This document shows, piece after piece, positions 1-12,923 of a stretch of DNA of 64,000 bases. The notes under the pieces were generated by a model, which was not told the origin of the DNA, searched no databases, and saw nothing but the letters and a program-made list of their open reading frames with translations. The first letter of the stretch is position 1, and each line of letters starts with the position of its first letter. A program made the position numbers and the translations under genes. Source of the DNA: Isoetes taiwanensis (taxonomy: Eukaryota; Streptophyta; Lycopodiopsida; Isoetales; Isoetaceae); assembly GCA_021234155.1 (NCBI GenBank), contig JAJEKV010000005.1, positions 16,600,089 to 16,664,088 on the forward strand, read 5' to 3'.

Positions 1-2150
1 TCGATAGAGTAATTAACGAGATAGATGCTACAAGTTTCTCAATAGAGGACACACAAAAATGAATAGCAACATATGATATAAAGCATGCCACATTTCAAAA
101 TCATATAATTGGTGTCAGATGCGTCTGTTGTTTAAGTTATGTAAAATATGACAGGTGCAGTTAGTGTTGTTTTTGTTGGATGTAGTAGTTCACATTGTGC
201 TTAAGGCTCAGAACCTTCTGTTGCACCTCTACTAGTTTTTTTATTTTCATAGTTTTGATTCAAAAAAACTTAAACGGATAGCAAAGTACACAAAAGAAAA
301 TTGATAATGGTTGTCTTTTCATTTATGCATCAAAATTATGGATGGCCTTTCGATAGCTTGTAAAATTTTGTTCGTATATGCACCTTCACCGCATTTCTAG
401 ACCTTCGTAATTGTATACCTCTAGGATTTTTCAGAAGGAACACAAAGACTTCATCTTGTTGCAATTACTATTTTGCTTGGTGGCGTAAAGCATTACCAAA
501 AAGGTTTCAAAAGCTTGTAAGTGTTGGATTCAAAAGGCTTGCAAATGTTGGAATGTGATCGTGGAATCATTTAATTGCAATTCCAAGGGCTCATTTACTA
601 TACAAGCATCCACTAATCCCATATAAACGTGCACATCCTATTGGGAAGATTCAAGTGGAAAAAAAACTTGTACATTATCCATATACAAAATCCAGAGCCC
701 TTTGGTTTGGAAGGTATAGCTAGAAGCTCTAGTTTTTGTGAAAAAACCACAAAGGTAGCCCTTCTTATATTCTTTTTTTTATGCCTAATTTCTTAAAGCA
801 AGATGGAATTTATAAGTATCTTCCAGATCTTATTGAAACATGAAAGCATGCCTACTAGTCTACTTTTAAAACAGATTCAAACTTGCCAACAAAAAACTAT
901 AAATACCTTGGTAAAAACATTTAAAGATGTTTAGATACTGAAATCTTTGTCTATATATTTAGGCAACACTTAAAATGATGCCCAAGATTACATTTAGATA
1001 TCTCACTTGGTGGATCAAATCATTCCTCCTCCGATAAGATAAAATATCATGTGTATGCATTCGTTTGGACTAGTCTTGCCCCCACCCTACTAGAAATTTG
1101 GTAGAAATCACAACCATTTGACATCTCTTTCTTCAAGTTATTTTAGCGTGAAAAATTTATTGATAGTTCTATTGACCATTCATTCCAGCCTTATATTGTG
1201 CTCTAGATAACCAACATAAATTACATGTGGTGGTAATCTTACATCTCAAACATTCACCATTTTATCATTTTGCTAGGTATAGTTTAAATTGTTATTCAAC
1301 GGGGTACTATACCCCTATTATTATTCTACGTGTTCATGATTGCAAATTGGATATAATGTAGGATCCTAAATACCTATGCAGTTGTTTTACAAGCTCTATA
1401 CAATAGACCTCAGTTGCCGATGTGGGTTGCTTTTGTTGGATGTAAATATGCACATTGTTTCAAGCCTTGCTTACTAGGCACTCTTCCTTTGGAACATGAA
1501 ACTAATCAAAGGAAGCGTGATTCGAAAAAGTCCTAACAAGGAAAAATGTCAAAAGAAATTTATTTCAATTTCTTTTGTGTGTGAAATCTTGTATATTCAC
1601 TTATCAATTTTATAGATGGCTACGTAAAATGGGAAAACAATGGATGGAGACCGGTTTGACCTTCGTATATGAATTGGAGAACTACATGAAGCTTCTTGGC
1701 AGCCATGCTATTCCTCATATATGTTTTAGACTTGATATCCTTACAAAATATTTTCATGCTTCTTTGTTGGAAAATCTTTTCATTATTCCCCTCGAATGTT
1801 GAAAGAAGACTAGGACTCAAATGTCCAAAATGAAGCGAAGGGCCCGCTACATAAAATGTATTACCTCAACTCACATCCCTGAGAAATTGTGCCGCTTGTA
1901 AATGATTCTAACAACTTTGTATTGTGGAATAGCTATTGTGAAAACTCTGGTTTTTTGGAGAAAGGACCCTGTTTATTTCTTTGTTTAGTATTTATGATTT
2001 CTTAAAAAGTAGATTTACAAAGATGAAATTGAATCGATGCGGAAATCCGGAAAGCATGCCTTCAAGAGGATTTGGAGTTGTTCCTTTGGAGCTTGGGTAT
2101 TCTCCTGACTATTTTAGTTGAATTGATACTAAAATGCATTGAGCTTATTT
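1..2150. other. AT-rich non-coding stretch with a divergent duplication
   Basis: No convincing gene; the longest open frames are short and resemble nothing I know. Two parts look like diverged copies of each other. About 150-860 and 1400-2080 share the phrases TTTTGTTGGATGTA, CACATTGT, ATTTCTTAAA and AAAGCATGCCT in the same order, with heavy divergence between. This suggests an old tandem duplication of roughly 1.2 kb. Confidence 0.4.
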
Positions 2151-4900
2151 TAGATATTCCAAACAATTGCAGGTTTGGACTATGATTCTTATGAAAGGGA
2201 ATGGTGTAATTTGGGAACCTGTTTTGTCACATCACATTTATAATGCTGACTGATTTATCTAGTAGTACAAACTAAACAAACAAACAAATATGCTAGTGCA
2301 AACCATACCAATGAGATGGCCATGAGAAGCATCAAAGTGCTTCTAGAAACTGAATCATCAATAAAAAAAATTCATTGGTATAAACATAAGCATTCTCATC
2401 ACCTTTAAATTACCAAACATTTATCTTACACATTACCATTCATTTGGTACTAGAAAACTTGGGCGTATTTCATGTTCATGATGGGAGTTTATTTGATTTT
2501 GTTTTATCAATTCAAAATGCTTGTTCCATCATTCAGAATGCTCCAAAGATGTCATTAATATTGTTGAAAAGAAAAGTTTTCTAATATGGTTAACCGTGGG
2601 CTAATTTTCAGCCAATCCTTTTGGACTTTAAAGAAGATTAATCTTTTGACTTAAAAGAGAAGATTAAGAATATATCTACATTCACTTGAGAGCAACTTGG
2701 TAATCAAGATGTTTATAACATTGACATTGCTTTAGCTATATCTTGTTCCAAACACCATATGTTGTATCATTATCATGCGGGAGCTTCAAGTGTGCACAAA
2801 TGTGTGTAAGATAACATTGCAAATAATATAAGGGGTGTGTACATGCGTGTTTGTGGAGTTTCTTTAAGATTTCATGAAGATTCCTTAAGATTCTTTTAGA
2901 TTTTCTAAGGTTTTATGAAGACCCCATTCCTCTTGATTCTCCAAGATTCTATAAAGGTTTCCCTAGATTCTCAAAGATTTTATGAAGATATCCTAAGATT
3001 CTATAAGGATTCAACTGATCCTCTTAAGATTCATCTGGATTCTCAAAGATTCATATAAGATTCCTTGAGAATTCTTGAGATTCTATGGAGATTCCTCTAG
3101 ATTCTCTTAATACTCCCTAAGATTCTATGAAGATTTCACATGTTCTTTAAGATTCCATAAAGATTCTCGATTTCGATCACGGTGGTTCCAATGAGCAAAT
3201 TACCAGTCCTTGGAAAGCTCTCAATGAGAACGAATCCAAGACATAGATCCCACCTTTGGTCTAAAACAATGTCCCTTTTGGATATGATTCATCGAAAGAA
3301 TTTGTAATTTGAAATAGCATGTAATATAATGCATGCATATATTTATAATTTCACACTTTTTTCTTTGTCTACTATTTTTGAGTAAAATTGTTGATAGAAA
3401 TAAACGAGGTGTCAAATTTCTCAAAGCAAGCAATCTTTAATTGTTTAAAAAATTCTTTGGTTATCTAAATTGTCAAAATATATAGCATTTTTTTCCCAAT
3501 TTTTTATCTTTCAGATCTTACAAAATTTAGAATGACCTTTTTTAGATATTCCAAACAAAACAAAAAGCCCTATTTTTTGTTTGTAAGGATTTGGGACAAT
3601 GTTTTTTCATCATAAGAGGAAGCATCAAAAGATTAATTTATTGTAGTAGGCAAAAGAAAACAAACAAACTAATATGTTTGAAAAAATTTTCAGCCAATAG
3701 ATGGCCATGGTTTTGCATCAAAGTGCTTAAGAATAAACTCATTTTCATTTTGGTTGGGAGTTTGTTCTTGGCAAATCAAGATGTTTAAACATAAGCATTC
3801 ATCATTTAGCTTTTTCTTGTTCCAAACACTTATCTTATTCTTATTTGAACCCATTCTCCATTCATTTGGTACTATGTTTATTATATTTTGCAAATAATAT
3901 ATCTGTGTTTTTCCACCATTTTGTGATTATCTTTTCAAAAGGGTGAAAGATTCATTTAAGATTTTTAATATTGAGGCTAAAGTTTTTATGATGGTTACCC
4001 CATTCCTCTTGGCAATTTGATTCTAACAAGATCTTTGGACTTTCTCAAAGATTTTTTAAGATATCCTAAGATTCTATAAGGATTCATCTACCATCCTCTT
4101 AAGATTCATCTTGGATTATCACAAGATTTTTATAAAACCCACTCCTTGAGAATTGGTTTTGACTATATCTTGTTTCAAGACCATATGGGTTCATTTCATA
4201 CCTTGCTTCAAGTGATTACAACATTCTCTTACTATCTAAGATTCTATGAAGATTGTATTTTCTTTAGTCCAAATCCATAAAGATTTTCCCTTTATTTTTC
4301 GGTTCCAATTCGCCAAACGGCTAGCAAATTACCATTATAGAAAATCTCAATGAGATGAATGAGAAGACATAGATCCCATTCTCTAATGTCCCTTTTATAG
4401 GAGATATGGCACAAGAAAGAAGCTTCGAAAAAGCCATGTAATAAATATAATGCCACCGCACTATATTTATAATTTCACACACGTGTCTACTATTTTTGAG
4501 TAAAATTGTTGATAGAAATAACGAGGTGTCAAATTTCTTGCAAGCAATCTCTTAATTGTTTAATCGTCTGATGCTTATCTAAATTGTCAAAATATATAGC
4601 ATTTTTTCCCATATTTTTTCATATAGGTGGCGATCTTACAACCACTAGAATGACCTTTTTCTTACCCTTTTCAAAACAAAAAAAGCCCTATTTTTTCCTT
4701 AGTAACCTGTGTGTCATTTTTAAGAGGAAGCATCAATTAAGAATATTCTAAAAGCATATTTCTATCACAATTACATATGTTTGGAAAAGGACTTCTTATA
4801 GTTACCGTCTTAAATGGTTGCTCCTAATTCAGATTCAAGGATAGAAACTCATTTTGCATCCGTCGATGAGTTTGTTCAAGGTGGCAAATGAGATCTCGCA
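2151..4900 (+). repeat. degenerate tandem duplication, about 2.5 units
   Basis: The segment starting TTTAGATATTCCAAACAA near 2151 restarts near 3541, and its later part restarts again near 4670 (AAAAAGCCCTATTTTTT, AGAGGAAGCATCA). Within units 1 and 2 the same order recurs: an AAGATTCTATRAAGATT-rich minisatellite (about 2860-3170 and 3940-4270), then CTCAATGAGA, GACATAGATCCCA, TATTTATAATTTCACAC and GTTGATAGAAATAA. Units differ by many indels. No coding content is visible. Confidence 0.55.
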
Positions 4901-7480
4901 ATACGATGACTGTAGTCCAAGTAACTTTCAATTAATTCAGACCTATTCTTATCCTTCTAAAGAATTATCACGACTTTGCAGATGTTTTTTGACATGGCCA
5001 AAGTCTATCTAGGTGCACTCTACAACAGATGCGATAAAGAAGGGGAGAAAGATCATTTAGATTTTCCTGAGGCATAATGTCTGCATAACCCCTAAAAAGA
5101 ATGTTAACACTAGATCTATCTCTGGGACCATTCCTGATCCATGGACCCGAACTGATACACATGACTTCTCCCACTTAAACCCATGTAGCTCACAACAGTT
5201 CAATATGATTTGAGTCTTCACTTATTTCCTAATGACCTCTGAAGATTTCAAGACCAATGGGTTCACTTATACCTTGTGGTGATTACCCAAACTTTAGAGA
5301 ATTTGGCAGTTTCTGCACTAGTGCATAACTGCCTTCTTCCGTTTTTCTAGCATAAAGTGACCTAGACCTCGCTAAAATTGGGCGTATTTATCTTTTTATC
5401 ATAGAACACATTAAGTTGATGTTTTCATGGTTTCTTACTATTATCTAACATCAGTGGAAACTGCCAAACTCTATTTTGGTCAAAAAAACTGTTTGAGGTT
5501 CGAGAATTTCCAATTTCACCTCCACTTGCTTTGACACATTCTGTCCTGTATGATGCTAACATTTACAGTTGAGTTTGATGGCCATTATGGAAGTAAAAAA
5601 AGATAAACCACCAGGGATTACAAGAAGGACATTAAGATGAACAGAGGCCCAGATTTAAAGAGGCCTTAAAAATAGCAAGAAATGCCTTACCATGTATTTA
5701 AAATTCTCTATCTATCCTAACAAATCTAGCAACTAAGGCCCTAGGCAGAGCTGTTATCCAGTAGGTTTTCTTTTGTATAAACTGTTGCAGCACCACCATT
5801 GTGTCCATCAAATATATAAAATATTATGACAGGCAACCCAATATGACCATGTTAACTCTAACTGCAATGCTTCCAGTTGCTTCGAAAGACCATGCTAGCA
5901 AGAATGAAATGAAAGATAAACATGCAATGCATACCCCAAAAGCTCCAAATGTAGACGATCTCCAAGAATTCGTTCATAAGAATTGCAGGATTGAACTGTA
6001 TAGAGCAGAAAATGCAAAATGGCAATGCAAAAGTTTAGATAAGGGAGCAATATTGAGTTGTCACATTCCTAAAGTTCCTTTGTTAAGATAGGGCGAAATA
6101 AATTGTTTTGCCACTAGATTTTTTGGTTTCAAATTGCAGACAATCCATTCAAATGAAAAACTTTCATATCTTCCAGTTTCGTGGATTGTTGTGGTAATGA
6201 CATCTGATTCTGGGCAGGTCGAGATGCAGAAGTGAGCTGGTCTCTCGTGGCAAATGCAAAAAGAACCTAAAAGTATGGTCATGTGCATGCAGGTTGTGCC
6301 TTATCTTATCTTATCAAGACTTGAAAGAAATGTGAAATAAGTTTCTAAAGGCATGCCATGATAGCAGTATATCAAATAAAATTTAAAGCATGGCAAAACA
6401 AATCCAGTTTGTTATGTACAAGAATCATGGTTTTTCTAGAACTAGTATGCTGCCAAGCGAACGCATAAAACAACTGATTACCTGCAGAGTTTTTTCATGG
6501 AGAAAATGTTGGTCATTCATATGGGATGTGCACTCTAGGAGTATCAGAAGCTTTTAGTTGCCTCGTATTGCTGGGAGGGCTATTGATGCTGCAATAGCAG
6601 GTAAAATTTAGAAAAAATATGCCTATACATCCACACAATAAGTTAATTAGGCATTTGTAATGAATGGCCTTGTAATTCCAGCCTATATTTCCTTCCTCCA
6701 TGAATCATCATGTTGCTTGCTCTGTAAAGGTGAAGTATAGCACTTATTTGACCATTTCTTATAACAATTGCTACATGCATACCTTGGGATTCTTTACATG
6801 CCTGAGATTGATTGATGACATCGTTAAACTAGCTGGGCCATCCATCTATATGTCCGCATTCTAAGGAACTAAAGATGGACCCTTATCTTGGCATAAATCA
6901 GAATTACCACTTTCGCGTTTATCTGCATTCGGATTCGGAACATAATGGCTAGGTGGAATCATCATATTCAAGCTTCATTCTTTGAGAAAATCAAGAAGTA
7001 AAGGGAGGAAGGTCAAGGTAGAGAGAAAATAGTCTACTCTTCATCTCCAGCACAGGTCAACGATTTGCTTTGAAGATGTTACAACTTTAAGGACTACCGG
7101 GATAGCCAGGATTTTTTTGCTCCCGATGTTGAATGATGGTCCAAGAAGTCAAAGGAGAATTTCAAGGGAATTTTTGAAACTCCCTGGCCATAGGATTAAA
7201 AAATACAAAATCCAAGCGCAGAAATGGATAGCTTAGAAATTGAGGAAATGTGGCAGGGGAGGTTAGGCAAGCCTATTAGAAAAAAAATGGACATTTCTGA
7301 AAAATTCGGTTTGATCTTTCTAAGAAGGCAAAAATCCAGTTATTTTTTAAGATAAAAATGTGGAAATTAGGGATTTCCTTCTTTAAAGATCGGTCATTCT
7401 TAGAGAATTCCGGCATGACATTCTTTCAGAAGGCAAAATTCCTATAAGGGTCCGGTCACATGATGTCGTCAACAGGGATT
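4901..7480. other. non-coding, nothing recognised
   Basis: AT-rich sequence with only short open frames (for example 5801-6091) that show no recognisable family, signal peptide or repeat. I see no RNA gene or transposon end here. Confidence 0.3.
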
Positions 7481-8400
7481 TTTCCCTATTGACATTAACG
7501 TTTTTTTTTTTTTCTCGGGGTTACATGATCCTATCGGATTCAGGGTTCCACGTTTCGAAGAAAGAATGGAAGCAAGAAAATTTTGCGCCCCTGTTTGTGA
7601 TCCGGCAGAAGATTGCTACCAAGTGCTATAAAATCATCCACCGTTTCATCTCAAAATCCCTCGCTGATGGCAATGCTTCCAACCGATCACGCAGAGCCCG
7701 GGCCGAATGGATTGCTATCACCGAGGGTTTCTTCCCCGCAAAATTTAGCATGTGACCTCTTCGATTTATATCATTGACGATGCTAACCCCCTCGTTGATG
7801 GCATCATGTGACCTGGACCCTAACTCCACACCTAGAAAGGAATCCAAACGTAAAAATCAATACCGCCGGTTCAAATTTGCATCGCCAACGACAACTCGCC
7901 ATGTGCCACATTGAAGTACGGACGAGGGGACATTTTACTACTCATTCTTGATTCAATCTGACATTCCAGCATTTCCCAGCGTTTTTACCCGACATTCCAA
8001 CCTTTTAATCCAACATTCTGTTGTTTTCTAACCTTGATGTTACTCTCTTTTCACATTGCAAGAACGACACCCCGTCTAAATTCTGTGGCGTGAGCAGTGC
8101 CTCTGCGTGGTCGCGCATTGGCAATGCTTCCACCCCGAAATTTTGTGGGGGGTGTCATTAGTGTATAAGAAGGTGCTACTTTATTTTTTGTTAGGGGTAT
8201 CACTTTTTAAACTCTAAATAGTGATACAGACATAGACATACTGACAAAGACAAAATGCAAGAGAAGACATCCTAAATAAGTAGCAAGAGCCATGTGTGGG
8301 AGGCAGGCATTTTATCACAAATTAGCCCTCTTATTCAATTTTATTAGCCAAGAAATGGGCGATTGGCGAAAGACAGCTTTCAACAGGGGTTTCCAAGAAA
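7481..8400. other. region upstream of the GASA gene
   Basis: Locally GC-richer sequence (about 7640-7760 and 8090-8160) without a recognisable gene. The phrase GGCAATGCTTCC occurs at about 7669 and 8120, each near CGCG/CACGC text, hinting at a short old duplication. It probably contains distal promoter sequence of the gene starting at 8462, but no specific element can be proved. Confidence 0.3.
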
Positions 8401-8417
8401 CGATCCATTTTTGATGC

Positions 8418-8425
8418 TATAAAAG
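8418..8425 (+). promoter_or_regulatory. TATA box of the GASA gene
   Basis: TATAAAAG, 37 bases upstream of the ATG at 8462, in a context of purine-rich leader. A diverged copy of this promoter with GATAAAAGC lies near 9350 in the neighbouring pseudogene, which supports it as the real core promoter. Confidence 0.7.
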
Positions 8426-8461
8426 CAAAAACAGAGCAGAGGGCCGATCAGCGGATCAAGC

Positions 8462-8932
8462 ATGGCGGAGATGAAGGCAATGCTGATTTTGTTTGCAGCT
8501 ATGGGGGCTCTCTTTCTGGTTCTGCAATGCGAGGTGGGTTAAAATCCCTTGTAAATTATTTCTTAAATCTGCAGATTATTTCTTAAGTTTGAAAGCCAAA
8601 AGATTAAGGCATTGCATTTTTTGGCGCAGGCAATGGCTCCTCAGGCAGCGCCTGCTCCGGCTGCGCCACACATCAGTATGTTTTTTTTTTCTTCTGGGAT
8701 TCAGGTTGTGGGAAAGCATAGCTAAGCTAATAAATCCATTTTTTTGTTTGGGTTTAGATTGCAGTATGGCTTGTGGCGAAAGATGTAAGCTCGAGGCGAA
8801 CAATGCCTCCATTACTGCGGAATGTGCTGCGATAAATGCAACTGCGTCCCTCCTGGTCAGTCCGGCAACAAGGAGCTTTGCCCCTGCTATGCAAACTGGA
8901 AAACCACTGGGGGCCGAGACAAGTGTCCCTAA
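8462..8932 (+). pseudogene. GASA/snakin-type gibberellin-regulated cysteine-rich peptide, frame broken once
   Basis: GASA/snakin peptides are small secreted plant proteins with 12 conserved cysteines, linked to hormone response and defence. Exon 1 (8462-8533) encodes a hydrophobic signal peptide (MAEMKAMLILFAAMGAL...). Exon 2 (8630-8675) is Ala/Pro-rich, and exon 3 starts at 8758; introns are GT-AG (GTGGG/GCGCAG, GTATG/TTTAG) and the three exons join in frame. Exon 3 reads NCSMACGERCK, then continues one frame over from about 8804 with YCGMCCDKCNCVPPG, LCPCY and the terminal KCP before TAA at 8930-8932. All 12 cysteine codons are present. One base is missing between about 8785 and 8803. It is either a very recent pseudogene or an intact gene carrying a sequence error. 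A TATA box lies 37 bases upstream of the ATG. Confidence 0.85.
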
Positions 8933-9016
8933 ATATTTGTACCATTTCACAAATTTTGTGGTTGCATTTCACACTCAATGGTTATGGAATTCTTAGTCTC
9001 TCCTACTTTAAAATTG

Positions 9017-9037
9017 TATCTATCTATCTATCTATCT
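9017..9037 (+). repeat. (TATC)n microsatellite
   Basis: About five tandem TATC units just downstream of the GASA gene. Confidence 0.9.
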
Positions 9038-9109
9038 TTACAAATACCGTAAACCATCTTGGTTAATTTCATGTTATTAACCCGTCAATTCATTTTATCA
9101 ATTTTGGTG

Positions 9110-9860
9110 ATGCCATTTGCCATAGCCAATATACTAGAATGCTAATCGGGTAGAACATTTTAAACTCTAAATATTTTTTTTCATGTTCATAGACATCTAC
9201 AAAGACGTAATATATCCATCCTAAATAACCCATGAGCATCTTGATCGTGGTTTTTTATCTTAACACCATAGCCATGCTTATTCAACCTTAGTAGCTCAAA
9301 TTTTGGCAAAGCAGCTTATGTTCGGATCCAATGGCGATCCATTTTCCGAGCGATAAAAGCAAAAACATTAAAAGAGGGCCGAACACCGGTTTCTTATGCC
9401 AAGATGGCGTTAAAGAACAAGTAAAACCACCATAAAACCACTTCAAAACCACATTTTCTTGCTTAAAATAGTTGTTAATGTTATTTTCCTAGAACTGCAG
9501 ATTATTTCTTAAGGCTTGAAACAAAAGATTTCGGGCCTCGCATTTTCTTTGCTATAATGGCATTAATGTTCCAGGTTTCTTATCCATTTTTTTTTGAGCA
9601 TGCATTAATGTTCATGAGACCAAACAAAATCGACCCTTAAAAAATCTATTTTATTCACCCATAGCCATGGGGGTGCAAACAAAGCCCCAAAATCACACAA
9701 AAGATAGGCTGAAGAACGAGGGAAAACCCATAAAACAAACCCGAAAATGACTCCCAACCATGATATTACAAAGGGAACCAGCCCCCGGAAAACCACTGGG
9801 GTATGTGATTCCCTAAATTTTGCAACTTTCTCAACTAATTGTGGTTGCATGAATCACATC
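9110..9860 (+). pseudogene. decayed tandem copy of the GASA gene
   Basis: This block matches pieces of the intact copy in the same order. The promoter phrase CGATCCATTTT...ATAAAAGCAAAAACA lies near 9344-9370. An intron-1-like piece (CTGCAGATTATTTCTTAAG) lies near 9495, and an exon-3 tail (GGAAAACCACTGGGG followed by TTCCCTAAATTTTG and TTGTGGTTGCAT) near 9787-9850. Most exon sequence, including the cysteine region, is missing or unreadable. Confidence 0.6.
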
Positions 9861-9949
9861 CCAAACGGCTTAACCTTATGTAAAGGTCCCAATCCGGTAT
9901 AGGATAAATCTTAAAAATATCATGGTTGGATCGTCATTTCATCTTATCA

Positions 9950-10745
9950 TTTTCGGTGATGCCATTTTGCCATAGCCAATATACCAGAATGCTAATCGGG
10001 TAGAACATTCTTAGCTACCTTATGTTTTTTATTTCTCACCTTAACACATAAAATATATTCTTTCCACACCCATGCTTCTTGATCATGCATTGTAAACTAA
10101 CACCATAGCCATGCTTAACAACCATATCCTCAAGGTATTTTGGGTCTTTGTCATGTTAAAACCAGATCTCAAAAGATTGATTGCAAGAGTGTTACCCACC
10201 ACCCTTTAACACATTAAAAGTGCATAAACACCTAGTTTCTTATGCCAAATGGCTATAAACACCTAGCTTGTTATGAAAACCACCATAAAACCACTACAAA
10301 ACCACTAAGCTCACCGGATAGAAAAGTTGTTAACCATGTAATGATAACCCCTAATGGATCGGATAGTTATGCCCTACACTATAACCCCGGCCTCGGGCCC
10401 TAACTTTGTTATAATAAGGCATAACACCCTGTGTTCGTGGTGTTATCCCTCCACCTTGAGCATGCACTTGTTCATGCACTTGTACGACACGTAAAATCTA
10501 TTCACCCATAGCCATGGACTGCAAACAAAGCCCCAAAATCGTGCTTAAGATAGGTCGGCTTTAAGAAATCGCCATAGTCGTGAGCTCAAAATGACTCTCC
10601 AACCATGATATTACAAGGGTAGCCTAACTGGTATGTGATTCGCTGATTTGCAACTCTCAACTATTGTCAGTCACATGAATCACATCCCAAACGGCTTAAC
10701 CTTATGTAAAGGTCCCAATCCAGTGTAGGACAAATTTTAAAAACT
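9950..10745 (+). repeat. second decayed copy of the 9.1-9.9 kb block
   Basis: It repeats the previous block's order: GCCATTTTGCCATAGCC, ACCACCATAAAACCACT, CACCCATAGCCATGG, GCAAACAAAGCCCCAAAATC, AACCATGATATTACAA, then GTATGTGATTC and AATCACATCCCAAACGGC. It looks like a tandem duplication of the pseudogene, not an independent gene copy, because it shares the pseudogene's changes. Confidence 0.6.
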
Positions 10746-11039
10746 AACAATCAGAAGGGTTCTACGAAAACCAAGATTTTGGCTAGAAAAATACCAAGAA
10801 CTCCACAATTTCTCCTGAAAATCTGCTTCCTTATTTAGAATTCTCAATTTAAACATCCAAAATTTGTCCCACACTTTCTCTTTCCCATAAATGCCCGTAA
10901 ACATGTATGTAAACTAAAGCACGATGCGACCATGTTTAAACGCATGCATATCCATGGTATATTTGGGTCTTTGTCATGTTAAAACCACACCAAAAAGACA
11001 CAAGGTGCGTTTGCGCAATTTTTGAAATTTAGGTTGGTT

Positions 11040-11201
11040 TTAACATGAATATGTAGCATAATAACAGGGGGTTTTCTTTGTGTTTTTGTACGCTTTTCAC
11101 TAAGGTTTTCCTATGATTTCGTGATGTATTCAAATGGATGTACTAATGCGTACATTTAGAGTGCACCATTTCTGAGCCATTGATTTTAGCCTTTTTTTTC
11201 C
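11040..11201 (+). repeat. dispersed repeat, inverted copy at 36.7-36.9 kb
   Basis: The sequence from ATGTAGCATAATAACAGGGG through TGCGTACATTTAGAGTGCAC matches, in reverse complement, 36785-36945. No terminal repeats or coding content are seen, so the element type is unknown. Confidence 0.7.
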
Positions 11202-11360
11202 AATGGTCAACAACCAATGGCTCACAACAAAAGCCCTTTTTTTTGCGTGTGGTGCATAATGGTCAACAACCAATGGCTCACAACAAAAGCCCTTTTTTTG
11301 TGCATGTCATGCATAATAGTCAACAACCAATGGCTCACAATAAAAGCCCTCTTTTTGTGG
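11202..11360 (+). repeat. three tandem 56-57 bp units
   Basis: Units begin at about 11202, 11258 and 11315, each with AATGGTCAACAACCAATGG, CTCACAACAAAAGCCC, a T run and a variable GTGYATAAT end. The inverted relative near 36735-36785 has only one unit, so the amplification is local to this copy. Confidence 0.85.
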
Positions 11361-11764
11361 ACTTGGAAGGGCGCGCTGGCAACACATTTCTTATCATAAC
11401 TTTTGATCCAGAGCTCTGTTTGAGATGATTTTTATTGCGTTGGAAAGCTCTCTCTGAGATCTTTTTGATGGTGTATGATATGGATATGTTTGGTTAAGTT
11501 ATCTATGTTAAAACAGCAATTTCTCGGCCGGGTTTGGTAGGCTTTCACATCGCCAGCTGATTAATACAGGATTGCGCTATTGGATATTGTTTTATGGCTC
11601 ATTCCGAATGAAGCTTGCAAAAAATTACCATGCATTTTTAGATTTTGAGGCAGTTATTAAGCAAATTCCAAGGCTTCTAGATCCTTGTGCTAACAAGCAG
11701 AAAAGTTTCCCACTTTGGTTTCTCACCACAAGAATCCATGGAGACCAAAGGCTAAATTCCAGTT

Positions 11765-12420
11765 GAAAAATGTTTGTGTATGGGTGTTGCAAACTTTATG
11801 ACTTTCAGAATAATGGAATCAATCCGCTCTATCTTTATGGTAACTTTTACTTGTGTTCTATTTGTTTTATTGTGATGAAATTCAAAAGCTACAGGTGATG
11901 AAAGCCTCAAATGAACTAGTTTTTTTCTAGTTTGAATTCTAAAATTTTTGTCACACCGCGCAGGGGGGGGTTCCTAAAGGCCCCCCCAGGGCCAAAAATT
12001 TTTTGCAACACAAACCATTAACATCCAACATATAAAAATTAAATCCCCCAACATATAACAACCATTGACATTAACAACCAACACATAACTACCATTGACA
12101 TTAATTAACACAACCATTGGGTCCAACACATTTAAATTAAAATCCCCCTTAAACCCGCATATTCACGCGGGGGTGACGTAGGGCAGCGAGAGCCCTCATA
12201 ATTGTATTTTGCACGTACAAAATCAACACCATATAGTATTCCGCTTGAAATCTTATAGTATTTTGCGAATCTTGTTATACAGTATAGCAAATTTTGTACT
12301 TGCACACCCCACAAACGAGGAACTTTACGTACGGTGTAGATTAAGGAATAAGGGGTGAATATGCCTATCCAACAGCTCTCGTTGCCCGGAGTCACCCCCC
12401 GTGTGTCCAATTTTTATAGT
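11765..12420 (-). repeat. dispersed repeat family R1 containing a MITE, copy 1
   Basis: The block is an inverted counterpart of 47590-48155. Shared text includes GGTGTTGCAAACTTTATGACTTTCAGAATAATGG, the GGCCCC/GGGGCC hairpin-like spot, the TTAACATCCAACATATAAAAATTAAATCC run and the MITE body described at 34553. The right MITE end is truncated near 12410. Confidence 0.75.
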
Positions 12421-12923
12421 GATCCTGCATCAAATCAACCGCAATGAATAATGTATAAAATAAAGTGATACGAAGACCAATCATCCATATATGAAAAAGA
12501 AAGGGAGCTAGAATTAAAAAACCACTTGGATAGTGCAAGACATTTATCAAAGAAGATCATTGTCGCAAGTTTTGCCATTAAGATTTCATGTTAGCGTAGC
12601 TTCCTTAGAAATTGTTCATATAACACAATTTTAGTGACTAAGAACAAACAGAAGATAAGACTGTATAGTAATTATACACCATGTTTCTCAAGTTCTTCGT
12701 CATAACTTCTTATAAAACAATCTTTCTTAGCGTAGACTTTTGTATCACCAAGCGTGTGACTGCTGGTTGAAGAGAACTCTACGCAATGCAAAACATTTGT
12801 TTTTGCGCCAAGATCCATGATTGGTCACGGAAAGTCCACATGTTTTGGGCTTTAGTATAGCCTGTTTTACTCTATGATTCTGAAGTGTTGGATCTGCCAT
12901 TAACATTAGTGCTTGGGAGAGCT
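12421..12923. other. non-coding, nothing recognised
   Basis: AT-rich spacer between the R1 repeat and the 3' end of the inverted LINE. No gene, hairpin or repeat copy is evident. Confidence 0.3.

Noticed and set aside
1575-1820. Overlapping short frames on both strands
   Set aside because: Chance frames in AT-rich DNA; composition and context are not gene-like.
8576-8950. Minus-strand open frame of 124 codons
   Set aside because: It is the shadow of the GASA gene; the plus strand has promoter, splice sites and the 12-cysteine pattern.
11202-11360. CRISPR-like array
   Set aside because: Only three head-to-tail 56-57 bp units without unique spacers, in a plant genome; ordinary tandem repeat.
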